A DNA stretch of 46,426 nucleotides from an uncultured Rhodobiaceae bacterium (GCA_913057645.1 CAJXOU010000018.1:1-46426); one strand, 5' to 3'. Positions 15,681-26,150 are shown, counted from the stretch's first letter. Translations and numbers: made by a program. The notes: generated by a model not told the origin, from the sequence alone.

Positions 15681-17210
15681 ATGTGGCGTCCCGTTTGGGG
15701 TGTCTGTCTGGTCGTTCTGCTTTTCTTCCATGCGACCGGCGCGGCCCGGGCCGATTGCGCCGTTTCGCAGGTCGAAATGTCGTCCCGAAGCGACACCGCC
15801 GAGATCGCAACATTCTACAGGCACTGGGGCGAGGACTGCATCTGGACCGATCGTACGGCGTCCGATCTCTATAAGATTGTTTCCCGGTCGGACCTTCATG
15901 GCGTCGCTCCGGAGAGTTTCGGAACGCGGGAGATCGCTGGACAGCTGAAGGCGGGCAGGGGAACCGACCTCGCGGGGCGCGATCTCCTTCTCACGCGGGC
16001 GGCCCTGCGCTACGCCCGGGCGATGCAGGCAGGACGCGTCGACCTCGCGGCCAGCGGCTACGATATTGCCATTCCGCGCTGGGAGCCGCCTGTTGCCGCG
16101 GGCCTTGCGGCGGCGTTGAAACAGGATCGCCTCTCCGAATGGTTGCGTGCCTTGCCGCCCGCGACGCCCGAATATCTGCGCCTGCAAAAGGCGCTCGCCT
16201 TTCATCGCGATCTTGCGGCAAGAGGGGACTGGCCTCCTCTCGCGCTCGAAGAAGGCAGGCGCTCGCTGAAGCCGGGAGAGACGTCGGCGGCATTGGCTAC
16301 GCTGCGCGGCCGCCTCGTGATGCTCGGAGACCTTCGCGCGCGGATCGGAGGCGACAGGCTCGACCCTCAGACGGTTCAGGCCGTTATCCGCTTCCAGTCG
16401 CGCCACGGTCTTGAACGGGACGGTATCGTCGGGCCCAAGACGCTTGCCGCGCTCAACGTGACGCCGGCGGAGCGTGTGCAGAAGATCGCCCTCAACATGG
16501 AGTGCTACCGCATCATGGCTCATGCAATGCCGCCGACGCGCGTCGAGGTCAATGCGGCGGCGGCAACGGCGGTGCTATTCGAAGACGGCGAACCGGTGTT
16601 GCGGATGAGAACGGTGGTAGGCACACGGAAGACGCCGACGCCGATCCTTTCGGGCATGATCAACACCGTGATCGTCAACCCCCCATGGGTCGTTCCGCGC
16701 TCGATCTATGTGGGTGAGATCGCGCCAGCCATCGCTCGCGATCCGGATTATCTCGAAAAGCACGACATGTTCTGGCGGGAAGGACACCTGGTGCAGCGGC
16801 CCGGTCCGAAAAATTCGCTTGGCCGATTGAAGTTCGAATTCGCTAGCCCCTTTGCCGTTTATCTCCACGACACCAATGCGCCGTCGCTCTTTGCAAGCGA
16901 CAATCGCTTCCGCAGCCACGGGTGCATCAGGCTCGAGAAACCGCTTGATCTGGCGGTTCGTATTCTCGAACCATCCGAATGGCCGCAGGAAAGGATCGAG
17001 GCGGCGATAGCGGCAGGCGAGACGGCGCGTCTTCCCATGTCGCGCTCCATGCCCGTGGTCGTCGCCTATTGGACAGTCTTCGTGGATGAGGATGGTACGG
17101 TCGAATTTCGCGACGACATCTATGGCCGCGATGCGGCGCTGGCAGTCTTGTTGCGAGACGACGCCCTGCCGCTCTCTCGCGGGGACGCCGTATTGGCTTG
17201 CGGCGCTTGA
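15681..17210 (+). CDS. murein L,D-transpeptidase with peptidoglycan-binding domain (YcbB/LdtD type)
   Basis: 509-residue exported protein. A signal peptide (MWRPVWGVCLVVLLFFHATGAARA) is followed by a helical scaffold. A PG_binding_1 domain comes next (about 207-260, ending DGIVGPKTLAALN), then a YkuD catalytic domain (about 287-436) with HDTN and SHGCIRL, catalytic Cys415. It links peptidoglycan stems by 3-3 bonds in the periplasm. The start at 15681 is chosen for the signal peptide over an upstream GTG at 15603. The next gene is a predicted MepK-type endopeptidase, the same order as E. coli ycbB-ycbK, pairing a 3-3 crosslink maker with a likely 3-3 crosslink cutter. Confidence 0.9.
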   Translation: MWRPVWGVCLVVLLFFHATGAARADCAVSQVEMSSRSDTAEIATFYRHWGEDCIWTDRTASDLYKIVSRSDLHGVAPESFGTREIAGQLKAGRGTDLAGRDLLLTRAALRYARAMQAGRVDLAASGYDIAIPRWEPPVAAGLAAALKQDRLSEWLRALPPATPEYLRLQKALAFHRDLAARGDWPPLALEEGRRSLKPGETSAALATLRGRLVMLGDLRARIGGDRLDPQTVQAVIRFQSRHGLERDGIVGPKTLAALNVTPAERVQKIALNMECYRIMAHAMPPTRVEVNAAAATAVLFEDGEPVLRMRTVVGTRKTPTPILSGMINTVIVNPPWVVPRSIYVGEIAPAIARDPDYLEKHDMFWREGHLVQRPGPKNSLGRLKFEFASPFAVYLHDTNAPSLFASDNRFRSHGCIRLEKPLDLAVRILEPSEWPQERIEAAIAAGETARLPMSRSMPVVVAYWTVFVDEDGTVEFRDDIYGRDAALAVLLRDDALPLSRGDAVLACGA

Positions 17211-17304
17211 TCCAGCTTTTCCATAATAGCGCTTTCAAATCAATGACTTGATCTTCTCCCCCGGGTGCGCACAATCCGGTTCTACAGTTCATTCGAGGGG
17301 AATT

Positions 17305-17913
17305 ATGGTGTTTCAGTTGACCCGCCGCCGCCTTCTGGGGCTCGGCGCCGCCGCCGTTTCCTGCATGGCGGTCGACAATGCTTTCGCGGCCACCCGCCTC
17401 CCGCTCCTGCGGCCCGACCGGCAGGCCGCGGCATCACAACCGCACGCCCGCATGAGCGCGCGCGAACTCGACCTCATCAATACGCATACGGATGAACGTC
17501 TGAAGATCGTCTACTGGGCGAACGGTGGTTACGAACCGGAGGCGTTGGCCGAGATCGACCGGCTGATGCGTGACCATCGTTCTGGCGACGTCCATGCAAT
17601 CGACCCGGCGCTGCTCGACACGCTCCACACCCTGACGCGGAAACTCGATACGAACGAAGCCTTCCACATCATCTCTGGATACCGCTCACCGGCGACGAAC
17701 TCGCAGATGCGCGAGAGCAATGCCGGCGTTGCAAAGAAGAGCTATCACATGCGCGGCATGGCGGTGGATATTCGCGTGCCCGGCCGCGAACTGTCATATC
17801 TTCGGAAGGCGGCGCTCGACATCGGCACTGGCGGTGTCGGCTATTATCCGCGTTCGGACTTCATTCACGTGGATGTCGGCCCCGTGCGTCAGTGGGGCAT
17901 GCGCAACGCCTGA
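17305..17913 (+). CDS. DUF882/M15-family murein endopeptidase (MepK/YcbK-like)
   Basis: 202-residue protein with a twin-arginine-like signal (LTRRRLLGLGAAAVSCMAV). The catalytic domain carries GYRSPATNS (125-133), SYHMRGMAVDI with zinc ligands His148 and Asp155, and FIHVDVG with His188. This is the LAS-type metallopeptidase site of DUF882 proteins such as E. coli MepK, which cuts 3-3 peptidoglycan crosslinks. GAGGGG supports the ATG at 17305. It follows the L,D-transpeptidase by 94 bases on the same strand, so the two likely work together in wall remodelling. Tat rather than Sec export is inferred from the RRR-LLG pattern. Confidence 0.88.
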   Translation: MVFQLTRRRLLGLGAAAVSCMAVDNAFAATRLPLLRPDRQAAASQPHARMSARELDLINTHTDERLKIVYWANGGYEPEALAEIDRLMRDHRSGDVHAIDPALLDTLHTLTRKLDTNEAFHIISGYRSPATNSQMRESNAGVAKKSYHMRGMAVDIRVPGRELSYLRKAALDIGTGGVGYYPRSDFIHVDVGPVRQWGMRNA

Positions 17914-18051
17914 AACTGTTGCGCAATACCCGAACCTTTTGCACATGAATCTGCGAATGAGTAGCGCGGCATCTGCGACAAGATGCGGGCTGGCCGCGTC
18001 TCATGCGAAGCGGCCATATTCCGGACGGGGCTCGAATATGGTTGGTTTCAA

Positions 18052-18630
18052 ATGTCGGTGTTTCACAAGATTCGGCTCTATCACGCGGCGCTCGCCATTC
18101 TCGTCATCGCGGCCTATTTCACTGGCGACGAACTCGAAGGTCTGCACAACTGGCTCGGATATGCCGTCGCTGCCGTCATCCTCATGCGAGTCCTCTGGGC
18201 GGCAGTCGGTCCACGGCAGCTCGGCATTTCGCGGCTCTTCCCCGATCTGACGGAGCTTGCGAAAGTCCGGCGGCTCAATCATCCGATGATCAGCCGGACG
18301 CTTCTTGCGGGCATCGTCATCACGCTCCTGCTGGCGACGGGAACCGGGCTCCTCATGGAGCCGCCGCCGATCGGACAGTTCGCCGCTGAAGTGACGATCG
18401 CGCCGGCTTTCGCGGATGACGACGGAGAGCGCGAGCACGAACGGGACGGCAAGGAGAACGAAGCACTCGAAGAAGTTCACGAGACGGCGGCGAACCTCCT
18501 GGTTCTCTTCGTCGTCTTGCACGTGACCTATCTTCTCGTCTTCAAACGGCCCATGGCATTGTTCATGCTCTTCCTGCGGGAGGCAGGCGCACCCGCTACC
18601 GGCCGGCCCGCTGTTCAGAAGAAAGCCTGA
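18052..18630 (+). CDS. cytochrome b561-type membrane protein
   Basis: 192-residue protein with four membrane helices. Likely haem-ligand histidines are His11 (RLYHAAL), His32 (GLHNWLGY), His143 (EVHETAANL) and His157 (VLHVTYL), the pattern of bacterial di-haem cytochrome b561. A strongly charged stretch ([20 protein letters not shown], 122-141) lies between helices 3 and 4. It would carry electrons at the inner membrane; the partner is unknown. The ATG at 18052 lacks a good ribosome site and is chosen because helix 1 begins directly after it. Its last 16 bases overlap the converging glutaryl-CoA dehydrogenase gene. Confidence 0.82.
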   Translation: MSVFHKIRLYHAALAILVIAAYFTGDELEGLHNWLGYAVAAVILMRVLWAAVGPRQLGISRLFPDLTELAKVRRLNHPMISRTLLAGIVITLLLATGTGLLMEPPPIGQFAAEVTIAPAFADDDGEREHERDGKENEALEEVHETAANLLVLFVVLHVTYLLVFKRPMALFMLFLREAGAPATGRPAVQKKA

Positions 18631-19844
18631 ATGCCCGTCTGTTCGCGGCCGAGGATGAGGGCATGCACATCATGCGTGCCCTCATAGGTGTTCACCGCTT
18701 CGAGGTTCATGACGTGCCGGATGACGTGATACTCGTCCGACACGCCATTGCCGCCATGCATGTCGCGCGCGACGCGGGCGATGTCGAGCGCCTTGCCGCA
18801 ATTGTTGCGCTTCATCAGCGAAATCGAGGCAGGCGCCGCCGTGCCGGCATCGAACATGCGGCCAAGCTGCAGGCAGCCCTGCAGGCCGAGCGTGATTTCG
18901 GTCTGCATGTCGGCGAGCTTCTTCTGGACAAGCTGGTTTGCGGCGAGTGGACGGCCGAACTGCGTGCGGTCGAGCGTATATTGCCGTGCGGCATGCCAGC
19001 AGAATTCGGCGGCGCCCATCGCGCCCCAGGCGATGCCGTAGCGCGCCCGGTTGAGACAGCCAAAGGGGCCGGCAAGGCCGCGCACGTTCGGCAGTAGATT
19101 TTCCTCAGGCACGAAAACGTCCTGCAATGAAATCTCGCCCGTGATCGACGCGCGAAGCGAGAACTTGCCCTCGATCTTTGGTGTCTCGAAGCCCTTGAAG
19201 CCGCGTTCCACCACGAAGCCGCGAATGATGTCGTCGTCTGTCTTCGCCCAGACGACGGCGAGGTCCGCAATCGGCGAATTGGTAATCCACATCTTCGCGC
19301 CATTCAGCACATAGCCACCATCGACTTTCTTGGCACGGGTCTTCATCGAGCCGGGATCGGAACCGTGATCGGGCTCGGTAAGGCCGAAGCAGCCGACCCA
19401 TTCGCCGGTCGCGAGCTTCGGCAGATATTTCTCGCGCTGCGCGTCCGTGCCATAGGCATGGATCGGATGCATGACAAGCGAGGATTGCACGCTCATTGCC
19501 GATCGGTAGCCGCTGTCGATGCGCTCGACTTCACGAGCCGCTAGCCCGTAGCAGACATAGGAGAGCCCTGCGCATCCATATTGCTCGGGCAGCGTCAGAC
19601 CGAGCATGCCCTGCGCACCCATCTCGTTCATGATCTCGCGATGGAAGATTTCGTTACGGTTCGCTTCCTTCACGCGGGGGAAAAGTTTTTCCTCGCAATA
19701 GGCGCGCGCGCTGTCGCGCACCATGCGCTCTTCTTCGGTGAGCTGCCCGTCGAGCAGCAGCGGGTCCTGCCAGTTGAACGAGGCGAGAGGTGGATTGGGC
19801 TTCTCGCCGGATTTCGCGGGATTGGCTTCGGCTGCTTGCGACAT
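18615..19844 (-). CDS. gcdH: glutaryl-CoA dehydrogenase
   Basis: 409-residue acyl-CoA dehydrogenase. The substrate-site segment [14 protein letters not shown] matches the Arg/Ser region of glutaryl-CoA dehydrogenases. FAD-contact segments are [15 protein letters not shown] and [27 protein letters not shown] holds the catalytic base, Glu388. It oxidises and decarboxylates glutaryl-CoA to crotonyl-CoA, passing electrons to ETF, in lysine, tryptophan and dicarboxylate breakdown. AGGAAAG supports the start. A LysR gene lies 73 bases upstream on the same strand and may control it. Crotonyl-CoA could feed the hydratase-family enzymes in the window, but that link is only inferred. Confidence 0.95.
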   Translation of the reverse strand: MSQAAEANPAKSGEKPNPPLASFNWQDPLLLDGQLTEEERMVRDSARAYCEEKLFPRVKEANRNEIFHREIMNEMGAQGMLGLTLPEQYGCAGLSYVCYGLAAREVERIDSGYRSAMSVQSSLVMHPIHAYGTDAQREKYLPKLATGEWVGCFGLTEPDHGSDPGSMKTRAKKVDGGYVLNGAKMWITNSPIADLAVVWAKTDDDIIRGFVVERGFKGFETPKIEGKFSLRASITGEISLQDVFVPEENLLPNVRGLAGPFGCLNRARYGIAWGAMGAAEFCWHAARQYTLDRTQFGRPLAANQLVQKKLADMQTEITLGLQGCLQLGRMFDAGTAAPASISLMKRNNCGKALDIARVARDMHGGNGVSDEYHVIRHVMNLEAVNTYEGTHDVHALILGREQTGIQAFF

Positions 19845-19917
19845 GAACTTTCCTCGAAACGTAGGGGAAGGCTTGTTTGGCGGTGATATAGCAGGCGGCG
19901 CGCAGTGGCGCGACAGC

Positions 19918-20847
19918 TTACTTGCGGCCCGGTTTTGCGGTCGAATTTTCGGCGGGGGGCCGTGTATAGGCGGCCATTTCCTTCGCCAGATGATCGAACA
20001 TGAGGCGCATCCGGCGGCTCGTCTTCAGGTCTTCGTGCATCGCGATCCAGACGTCGAGCTCGAACTCGATGGTTCCCGGCAGCACCGACACGAGATCGGG
20101 GTAGCGCCGCGCCAGCGGGTACTGGCACATACCGAAACCGACGCCGGCCCTCAGCGCCGCGAATTGCCCGATATCGCTGTCGCAGCGAAACGTAAAGAGC
20201 TCCCGGGACAGCGGAAAACCGCCGAGATTCTTGAGCCGCCGGATCGAGGATTCCCGGTCGAAGCCGATGATCGGGCATTGCGTGAGGTCTTCGACTGAGA
20301 GGGGCATTCCGAAGCGCTGGATCAGGTTCTTGTGGGCATGGAGGCCGAGAGCGATCGTGCCGACCTTCCGCGCGACAAGGGAAGATTGCGTCGGCCGGAT
20401 CATCCGGATCGCAATGTCGGCGTCGCGGCGGATAAGGTCGTCGGTCCGGTTCGACAGGACGAGTTCGACGGCGATGCGCGGATGGTCGTCGCGGAAGCGG
20501 GCGAGGATCGGCGGCAGGACTTCCGTCCCGATCATCTCACTTGCCGTAATGCGGACGGTGCCTCGGTCCTCCTCCGCTTCGCCAGATGCCGCGCGCTGCA
20601 ATGCCTCGGCCGCCATCGACATGGCCTCGGCATGGGGGACGAGAGCAAGCGCCAGCTCCGTGGGCGCGAGCCCGCCCTGCGAGCGGGTGAAAAGGGCGGT
20701 GCCGAGCGTCTGTTCCAGCGCGTCCACATGGCGGCCCACAGTCGGCTGCGTGAGGCCGAGCTGCCGCGCTGCGCCCGAAAGGCTCCCCTCCCGGACGACC
20801 GCGAGAAAGGACCGGTAGAGTTCCCAGCCGGGGGCGGTATCAGTCAT
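19918..20847 (-). CDS. LysR-family transcriptional regulator
   Basis: 309-residue LysR protein. The winged HTH lies at about residues 9-67 ([20 protein letters not shown] then [20 protein letters not shown]). The effector-binding domain runs from about 95 to 295. It sits upstream of gcdH (73-base gap, same strand) and divergent from a reductase-like gene, so it could act on either or both. Its ATG at 20847 has no clear Shine-Dalgarno. The region directly upstream is AT-rich with two palindromes, as expected for LysR autoregulation and a divergent target. The inducer is unknown. Confidence 0.92.
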   Translation of the reverse strand: MTDTAPGWELYRSFLAVVREGSLSGAARQLGLTQPTVGRHVDALEQTLGTALFTRSQGGLAPTELALALVPHAEAMSMAAEALQRAASGEAEEDRGTVRITASEMIGTEVLPPILARFRDDHPRIAVELVLSNRTDDLIRRDADIAIRMIRPTQSSLVARKVGTIALGLHAHKNLIQRFGMPLSVEDLTQCPIIGFDRESSIRRLKNLGGFPLSRELFTFRCDSDIGQFAALRAGVGFGMCQYPLARRYPDLVSVLPGTIEFELDVWIAMHEDLKTSRRMRLMFDHLAKEMAAYTRPPAENSTAKPGRK

Positions 20848-20850
20848 ACA

Positions 20851-20901
20851 TATACGTATACATATTCGACAATTTTAGCCAATTCATATTCGCATATGAA
20901 T
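20851..20901. promoter_or_regulatory. paired palindromes in the LysR divergent promoter
   Basis: The 97-base gap contains a perfect 10-base palindrome TATACGTATA (20851-20860). It also contains a 20-base inverted repeat with arms ATTCATAT and ATATGAAT around TCGC (20882-20901). The second has the T-N11-A-like symmetry of LysR sites. The gap is markedly AT-rich against its surroundings. Both elements are candidate operators for the adjacent LysR protein. Confidence 0.55.
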
Positions 20902-20944
20902 ATCCCATTCTCCGGTCACTGAAACGGCAAACCGGAGAAAGACG

Positions 20945-21967
20945 ATGACTTCCACGGCCCTCATCCTCGGCGCGACCGGCGGCTTCGGCAGCGAGACGGC
21001 GCAGGCGCTTCACCGCCACGGCTGGCAGATCCGCGCCCTTCACAGGAACCCGAAGCGGGCTGCGAAGCAGACTGCGGACATGCCTTTCATCGACTGGGTG
21101 AAAGGCGATGCCATGAACGCGGAGGACGTCCGCGCCGCCGCAGTAAGCGCCGATATCATCGTTCATGCCGTAAACCCGCCCGGCTACCGGAACTGGGCCG
21201 GGACAGTCGTGCCGATGATCGACAACTCCATCGCGGCGGCGAGGGAAACGGGGGCCCGCATCGTCTTCCCCGGCACCGTCTACAATTACGGTCCGGACGC
21301 CTTCCCGCTTCTTGCCGAAACCTCGCCGCAAAACCCGAAGACGCGGAAGGGCAAGCTTCGCGCCGAGATGGAGCGGCGCCTGCACGCGGCCTCGGGAGAG
21401 GGGGTACCGGTTCTGATCCTGCGCGCGGGCGATTTCTTCGGTGGCCGCAACGCGGGCAACAACTGGTTCGCTCAAGGGCTGGTGAAACCGGGCAAGGCGC
21501 TCCGTGCGGTCAGCTATCCGGGTCCGCACCATGTCGGGCACAACTGGGCCTACCTGCCTGATATGGCCGAGACGGTCGCGCGGCTCCTGATGCGCGCGGA
21601 TGAACTCTCAAACTTCGAAAGTTTTCATTTCAGCGGGCACTGGCTGGAACAGGGTATCGAAATGGCGGATGCGATCCGCTACGCCGCGCGCAAACCGGAT
21701 ATTCCCGTCAAACGTCTGCCCTGGTTCGCGCTGACGCTGCTCTCGCCCTTTGTCGAGACCTTCAGGGAGATGCGCGAGATGCGTTATCTCTGGAAGAAGC
21801 CGGTAAAGCTCGACAATTCGAAGCTTGCAGCCTTTCTCGGCGCTGAGCCTCACACGCCTCTCGACATCGCCGTCCGGGCGACGCTCTCCGAACTCGGCTG
21901 CATCGACGCGAATGTTCGCGTCTCCCGCTCCGCAAACGTCACACTGACAGAAGGAACGATCTCATGA
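20945..21967 (+). CDS. NAD(P)-dependent epimerase/reductase-like SDR
   Basis: 340-residue extended short-chain dehydrogenase fold. The dinucleotide-binding motif LILGATGGFGSETAQAL is at residues 6-22, with DIIVHAVNPPGYRNW, IVFPGTVYNYGP (the usual Tyr region) and a substrate domain containing RAGDFFGGRNAGNNWF. The catalytic YxxxK is not in canonical form, so the exact reaction is unclear. GGAGAAAG precedes the ATG at 20945. It diverges from a LysR gene and its stop overlaps the ATG of a 36-residue peptide. Regulation by the neighbouring LysR is likely. Confidence 0.82.
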   Translation: MTSTALILGATGGFGSETAQALHRHGWQIRALHRNPKRAAKQTADMPFIDWVKGDAMNAEDVRAAAVSADIIVHAVNPPGYRNWAGTVVPMIDNSIAAARETGARIVFPGTVYNYGPDAFPLLAETSPQNPKTRKGKLRAEMERRLHAASGEGVPVLILRAGDFFGGRNAGNNWFAQGLVKPGKALRAVSYPGPHHVGHNWAYLPDMAETVARLLMRADELSNFESFHFSGHWLEQGIEMADAIRYAARKPDIPVKRLPWFALTLLSPFVETFREMREMRYLWKKPVKLDNSKLAAFLGAEPHTPLDIAVRATLSELGCIDANVRVSRSANVTLTEGTIS

Positions 21968-22074
21968 CCCGCACGAACCGCATCGAATGCCTGTTCAACA
22001 CCTTCGCCGTCACCATGCTGACCCTTTATCTCTTGGGTTTTCTGCACGAGACGGTCGAGCAATATCTCATCTGA
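21964..22074 (+). CDS. 36-residue single-span membrane peptide, coupled to the SDR gene
   Basis: The ATG overlaps the SDR stop in an ATGA arrangement. The product starts MTRTNRIECLF, has a hydrophobic stretch (NTFAVTMLTLYLLGFL, about residues 12-27) and ends HETVEQYLI. It has one likely membrane helix with a basic N-terminus and acidic C-terminus. A strong hairpin follows nine bases later. I recognise no family. The tight coupling and membrane character argue for a real gene, but with 36 codons the evidence is limited. Confidence 0.5.
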   Translation: MTRTNRIECLFNTFAVTMLTLYLLGFLHETVEQYLI

Positions 22075-22080
22075 AAACAA

Positions 22081-22113
22081 AAAACGGCGGCGGACACCAA
22101 ATCCGCCGCCGTT
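22081..22113 (-). terminator. terminator of the nitronate monooxygenase gene
   Basis: A perfect 12-base inverted repeat (AACGGCGGCGGA and TCCGCCGCCGTT) with a seven-base loop. On the minus strand it runs into TTTTTTGTTTTC, a strong intrinsic terminator for the gene ending at 22134. It may also stop plus-strand transcription from the SDR and small membrane peptide genes. Confidence 0.85.
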
Positions 22114-22133
22114 GCATACAGAAAGAACCGATC

Positions 22134-23141
22134 TTATTCCGCCGCGACCTTCGATGCGGCGAGCGCCTCCGCCGGCATCCGCTCCGCGAACTCGCGGCAG
22201 GCCTGCACATATTCGTGCTTCAGCCGGTCCACGAGGTCGGCGACGGGCGGCGCGTCGGTGATCTGGCCGATACCCTGGCCGGAACCCCAGATATCTTTCC
22301 ACGCCTTCTGCTTCATGTTGCCGCCGGAGCCGAAATTCATTTTCGACTTGTCGGCTTCCGGCAGGTTGTTGGGATCGAGACCCGCCGCCGCGACGGACGG
22401 CGCGAGGTAGTTGCCGTGCACACCGGTAAAGAGGTTCGTGTAGACGATATCGTCGGCGGCGTATTTGACGAGATGGTCCTTGTAGGACTGATCCGCGTTT
22501 GCCTCCTGCGTCGCGACAAAGCGCGTGCCCATATAGGCGAGGTCCGCACCCATCGCGAGTGCACCCGCTATGCCCCAACCATCCGAAAGCGCGCCCGACA
22601 GGATCACCGTGCCCTTGAACCACTGCTTTACCTCACGTACCAGCGCAAAGGGTGAGAGCGTGCCAGCATGGCCGCCTGCACCGGCGCAGACGAGGATCAG
22701 GCCATCGACGCCCTGTTCGGCGGCCTTCTTCGCATGCTTCACATTGATGACATCGTGGAAGACCTTGCCGCCATAGGAGTGCGCGGCGTCGATCACTTCG
22801 GCGGGCGGGCGGAGCGAGGTGATGATGATCGGTACTTCGAGTTTCGTGCAGACGTCGATGTCGTGCGAGAGCCGATCATTGGAAGCATGGCAGATCTGGT
22901 TGACGGCGAAGGGCGCCACCTTTTTCTCCGGATGCTTCGCCTGGTATTCGCCAAGCTCTCCCTTGATCCGCTTGATCCACTCTTCCAGAACATGCGCGGG
23001 GCGCGCATTGAGGGCGGGGAAGGAGCCGACGATGCCCGCCTTGCATTGGGCGATCACGAGCTCGGGCCCGGAAACGATGAAGAGCGGCGATCCGATGACC
23101 GGAATCTCGAGCTTGTCTTTCAGGATGTCTGGCAGAGCCAT
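22134..23141 (-). CDS. nitronate monooxygenase family flavoprotein (copy 1)
   Basis: 335-residue TIM-barrel flavoprotein of the NMO / 2-nitropropane dioxygenase family. It starts IPVIGSPLFIVSGPELVIAQ. The FMN-binding segments include VCAGAGGHAG with conserved His158 (the catalytic base position in class NMOs), SGALSDGWGI and GADLAYMGTRFVATQEA. It would oxidise alkyl nitronates, though many relatives have other oxidase or enoyl reductase roles. The start at 23141 follows GGAGGACA; a TTG at 23156 is less likely. It lies 91 bases downstream of a LysR gene, with a second, divergent family member on that gene's other side. Confidence 0.85.
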   Translation of the reverse strand: MALPDILKDKLEIPVIGSPLFIVSGPELVIAQCKAGIVGSFPALNARPAHVLEEWIKRIKGELGEYQAKHPEKKVAPFAVNQICHASNDRLSHDIDVCTKLEVPIIITSLRPPAEVIDAAHSYGGKVFHDVINVKHAKKAAEQGVDGLILVCAGAGGHAGTLSPFALVREVKQWFKGTVILSGALSDGWGIAGALAMGADLAYMGTRFVATQEANADQSYKDHLVKYAADDIVYTNLFTGVHGNYLAPSVAAAGLDPNNLPEADKSKMNFGSGGNMKQKAWKDIWGSGQGIGQITDAPPVADLVDRLKHEYVQACREFAERMPAEALAASKVAAE

Positions 23142-23232
23142 GTTTGTGTCCTCCAAATGCGTTCGAGCGACTATGGCCCGGATCGGCGTTTCATGCTTGT
23201 TCAGCGATGCGGATTGGAATGTTCGCGCCTGT

Positions 23233-24147
23233 TCAGGCGGTGGGTGCGCGGCCTGAGAGTCTGTCCCTATCGGTCTTTGCCTTCTCGCCGATGAAGTCGA
23301 TTACCGCTCGGACCGGCGCCGTATCGCGCAGGTCCGGATGGGCGAGGAGCCACATTTCCGTCCCGTTCGCCAGCTTCTGCGGCGCGATGCGAATGAGGTC
23401 GTCGTAGTGATCGCCGGTGAGGCAGACGAGTGTCGAGATGCCGACGCCCGCGCGCACGGCCTGCACGAGATCGGCGTCGGAGAAGCAGCGCAGCGCCACG
23501 CGCGCGCCCTGAGTCACATGGGCAAGCCAGTCGGCGAGCTCGACTTCCGCGGCGCGGCCGCCGAAACCAACGATCCGGTGTTCCTTCCATTCCTCGCGCC
23601 GCGAGGGAAGGCCGTATTGCTGGGCATAGCCCTGCGAGGCGTAGAAGCCGACGCCGATACGCCCGATCTTGCGGCCGACGACGTTCTCTCGCCCGGGACC
23701 GTAGGGCCGGATGACGATGTCGGCGTCGCGGCGCTTCACCGAGACCTGCGTCACCTCATTGACGATCTCGATCTCGATGCCTGGGTGGCGCTTTTCGAAT
23801 TCTCCGAGATAAGGCATGAACCAGTAGGAGGCGAGGCTGTGCGGAATGGCGACTCGGACGAGCCCCTGCGCCTCGCCGTCGGCGCTGAGCGCGGCGTGAA
23901 GCGCGCGTTCTGCCGCCAGCGACATCGGCTCGACTTCGGCGCGCAACCGCTCGCCTGCGCCCGTGAGCGCATAGCCGGTCGGCTCGCGCACGAAGAGCTT
24001 CGCCCCGAGACGCTTCTCCAGCGTGGCAATATGACGGCCGACCGTGGCGTGGCTGAGCTTCAGCCGCCGTCCCGCGCCGGAGAGGCTTTGCGTATCGACC
24101 ACCGCGAGAAAGATGCGGTAGGCGTCCCAATTGGCATCGTTGTTCAT
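23233..24147 (-). CDS. LysR-family transcriptional regulator between two NMO genes
   Basis: 304-residue LysR protein with HTH at about residues 9-66 (FLAVVDTQSLSGAGRRLKLS then HATVGRHIATLEKRLGAKLF) and an effector domain from about 95. It is followed on the same strand by one nitronate-monooxygenase-like gene and diverges from another, so it is the obvious candidate to control both. An inverted repeat lies a few bases before its start. The inducer may be a nitro compound or nitronate, but this is only inferred from the neighbours. Confidence 0.9.
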   Translation of the reverse strand: MNNDANWDAYRIFLAVVDTQSLSGAGRRLKLSHATVGRHIATLEKRLGAKLFVREPTGYALTGAGERLRAEVEPMSLAAERALHAALSADGEAQGLVRVAIPHSLASYWFMPYLGEFEKRHPGIEIEIVNEVTQVSVKRRDADIVIRPYGPGRENVVGRKIGRIGVGFYASQGYAQQYGLPSRREEWKEHRIVGFGGRAAEVELADWLAHVTQGARVALRCFSDADLVQAVRAGVGISTLVCLTGDHYDDLIRIAPQKLANGTEMWLLAHPDLRDTAPVRAVIDFIGEKAKTDRDRLSGRAPTA

Positions 24148-24152
24148 GGCTG

Positions 24153-24166
24153 AACAAACCGTTGTT
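24153..24166. promoter_or_regulatory. inverted repeat upstream of the LysR start
   Basis: AACAA-ACCG-TTGTT, a short two-fold symmetric site beginning six bases upstream of the LysR ATG in the 237-base divergent gap with the second NMO gene. It is a candidate autoregulatory site. The arms are only five bases, so chance is possible. Confidence 0.35.
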
Positions 24167-24315
24167 TGACTTTGGATTGGCAGACTGCGCCGGTTTTTCC
24201 ATCATTTCAAGAACTTGGCCAGAACCAGGGAAGCCTTGGAGGACGTTGCGGCAAGGCGTTTTTGGCGGCTTCGGAAAGGAATCCCGGCGTGCAAAGGGTC
24301 CGATGCTTCTGCTAG

Positions 24316-25383
<1,068 letters not shown>

Positions 25384-25406
25384 GGCTCGAAGAACGCATC
25401 GGAAAG

Positions 25407-25435
25407 GCCCGCGCCGGGAACGGCGCGGGCTTTTT
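25407..25435 (+). terminator. terminator after the second NMO gene
   Basis: A 10-base perfect stem (GCCCGCGCCG and CGGCGCGGGC) with loop GGAA followed by TTTTT. It ends at the stop codon of the converging Crp/Fnr-family gene. Confidence 0.88.
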
Positions 25436-26139
25436 CATCGCTCCTCTTCCATCGCGATCCGGTGAAGCGCGCGCGGATTGCGGATCAGGATGCTGCGGTA
25501 GCCCGTCTCGACGAGTTCTTCCGTCTCGAAATCCCGAAGAATGCGGTTCACGGTCTTGCGCGACAGGCCCATCAGTTCCGCTAGCTCCTCCTGCAGGATA
25601 GGCAGAGTGACGGGGGAACGCCCGTCGCCCCAGGCGAGGGCATAGATCTGCAACCGCGAGGCAAGCTGCGCCCGGGGCGCAAGCAGCGTTCGCTCCGCAA
25701 TGACGCGCGTGGCGAAGACGAGCTGCTCCGTCGCGAGTTCGGCAAAGTGAAGCCACAGCGAGGGCAGGTCGTGCGCGATAGCGGCGAGCGCATGTTGCGG
25801 CACGAAGATGATTTCGGAAGGTTCCCTCGTGACCGTCGTGGTAACACGCCGTCCGCCCAGCACCTGCGCTGCATAGCCGAAGATCGTGCCGGGGCCGGAA
25901 ATGTTAACCGGCGCACTTGCGCCATTCTCGAGCACGACATGCGTCGTGACGGAGCCTGTCAGCACACCGTAGAGGCCGACGGCCTCGTCGCCCGTGTCGT
26001 AGAGCCAGTGTCCGCCTTCGACGGCTGAAAGCTGCGCCCGGCGGATCAGCGCTCGCTGCAACTCCACAGGCCGCCGCATGAACCATGGGTTCCGTGTAAG
26101 AGCTCCGGCGATGCGTTCCTGAGCGGAGGATGCGGACAT
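25435..26139 (-). CDS. Crp/Fnr-family transcriptional regulator
   Basis: 234-residue regulator with an N-terminal cyclic-nucleotide-binding-like beta roll (about 20-125) and a C-terminal winged HTH (LQEELAELMGLSRKTVNRILRDFE, about 182-205). It contains no cysteine, so it is not an iron-sulfur FNR sensor. It lacks the usual Gly-Glu cAMP pocket pair (FGYAAQ is found where FGELAL is typical), so its signal is probably neither oxygen nor cAMP. It diverges from the first of two TauD-family dioxygenase genes, with a perfect palindrome between them. It likely controls itself and that pair. Confidence 0.88.
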   Translation of the reverse strand: MSASSAQERIAGALTRNPWFMRRPVELQRALIRRAQLSAVEGGHWLYDTGDEAVGLYGVLTGSVTTHVVLENGASAPVNISGPGTIFGYAAQVLGGRRVTTTVTREPSEIIFVPQHALAAIAHDLPSLWLHFAELATEQLVFATRVIAERTLLAPRAQLASRLQIYALAWGDGRSPVTLPILQEELAELMGLSRKTVNRILRDFETEELVETGYRSILIRNPRALHRIAMEEER

Positions 26140-26150
26140 GAGTTTCTCGA

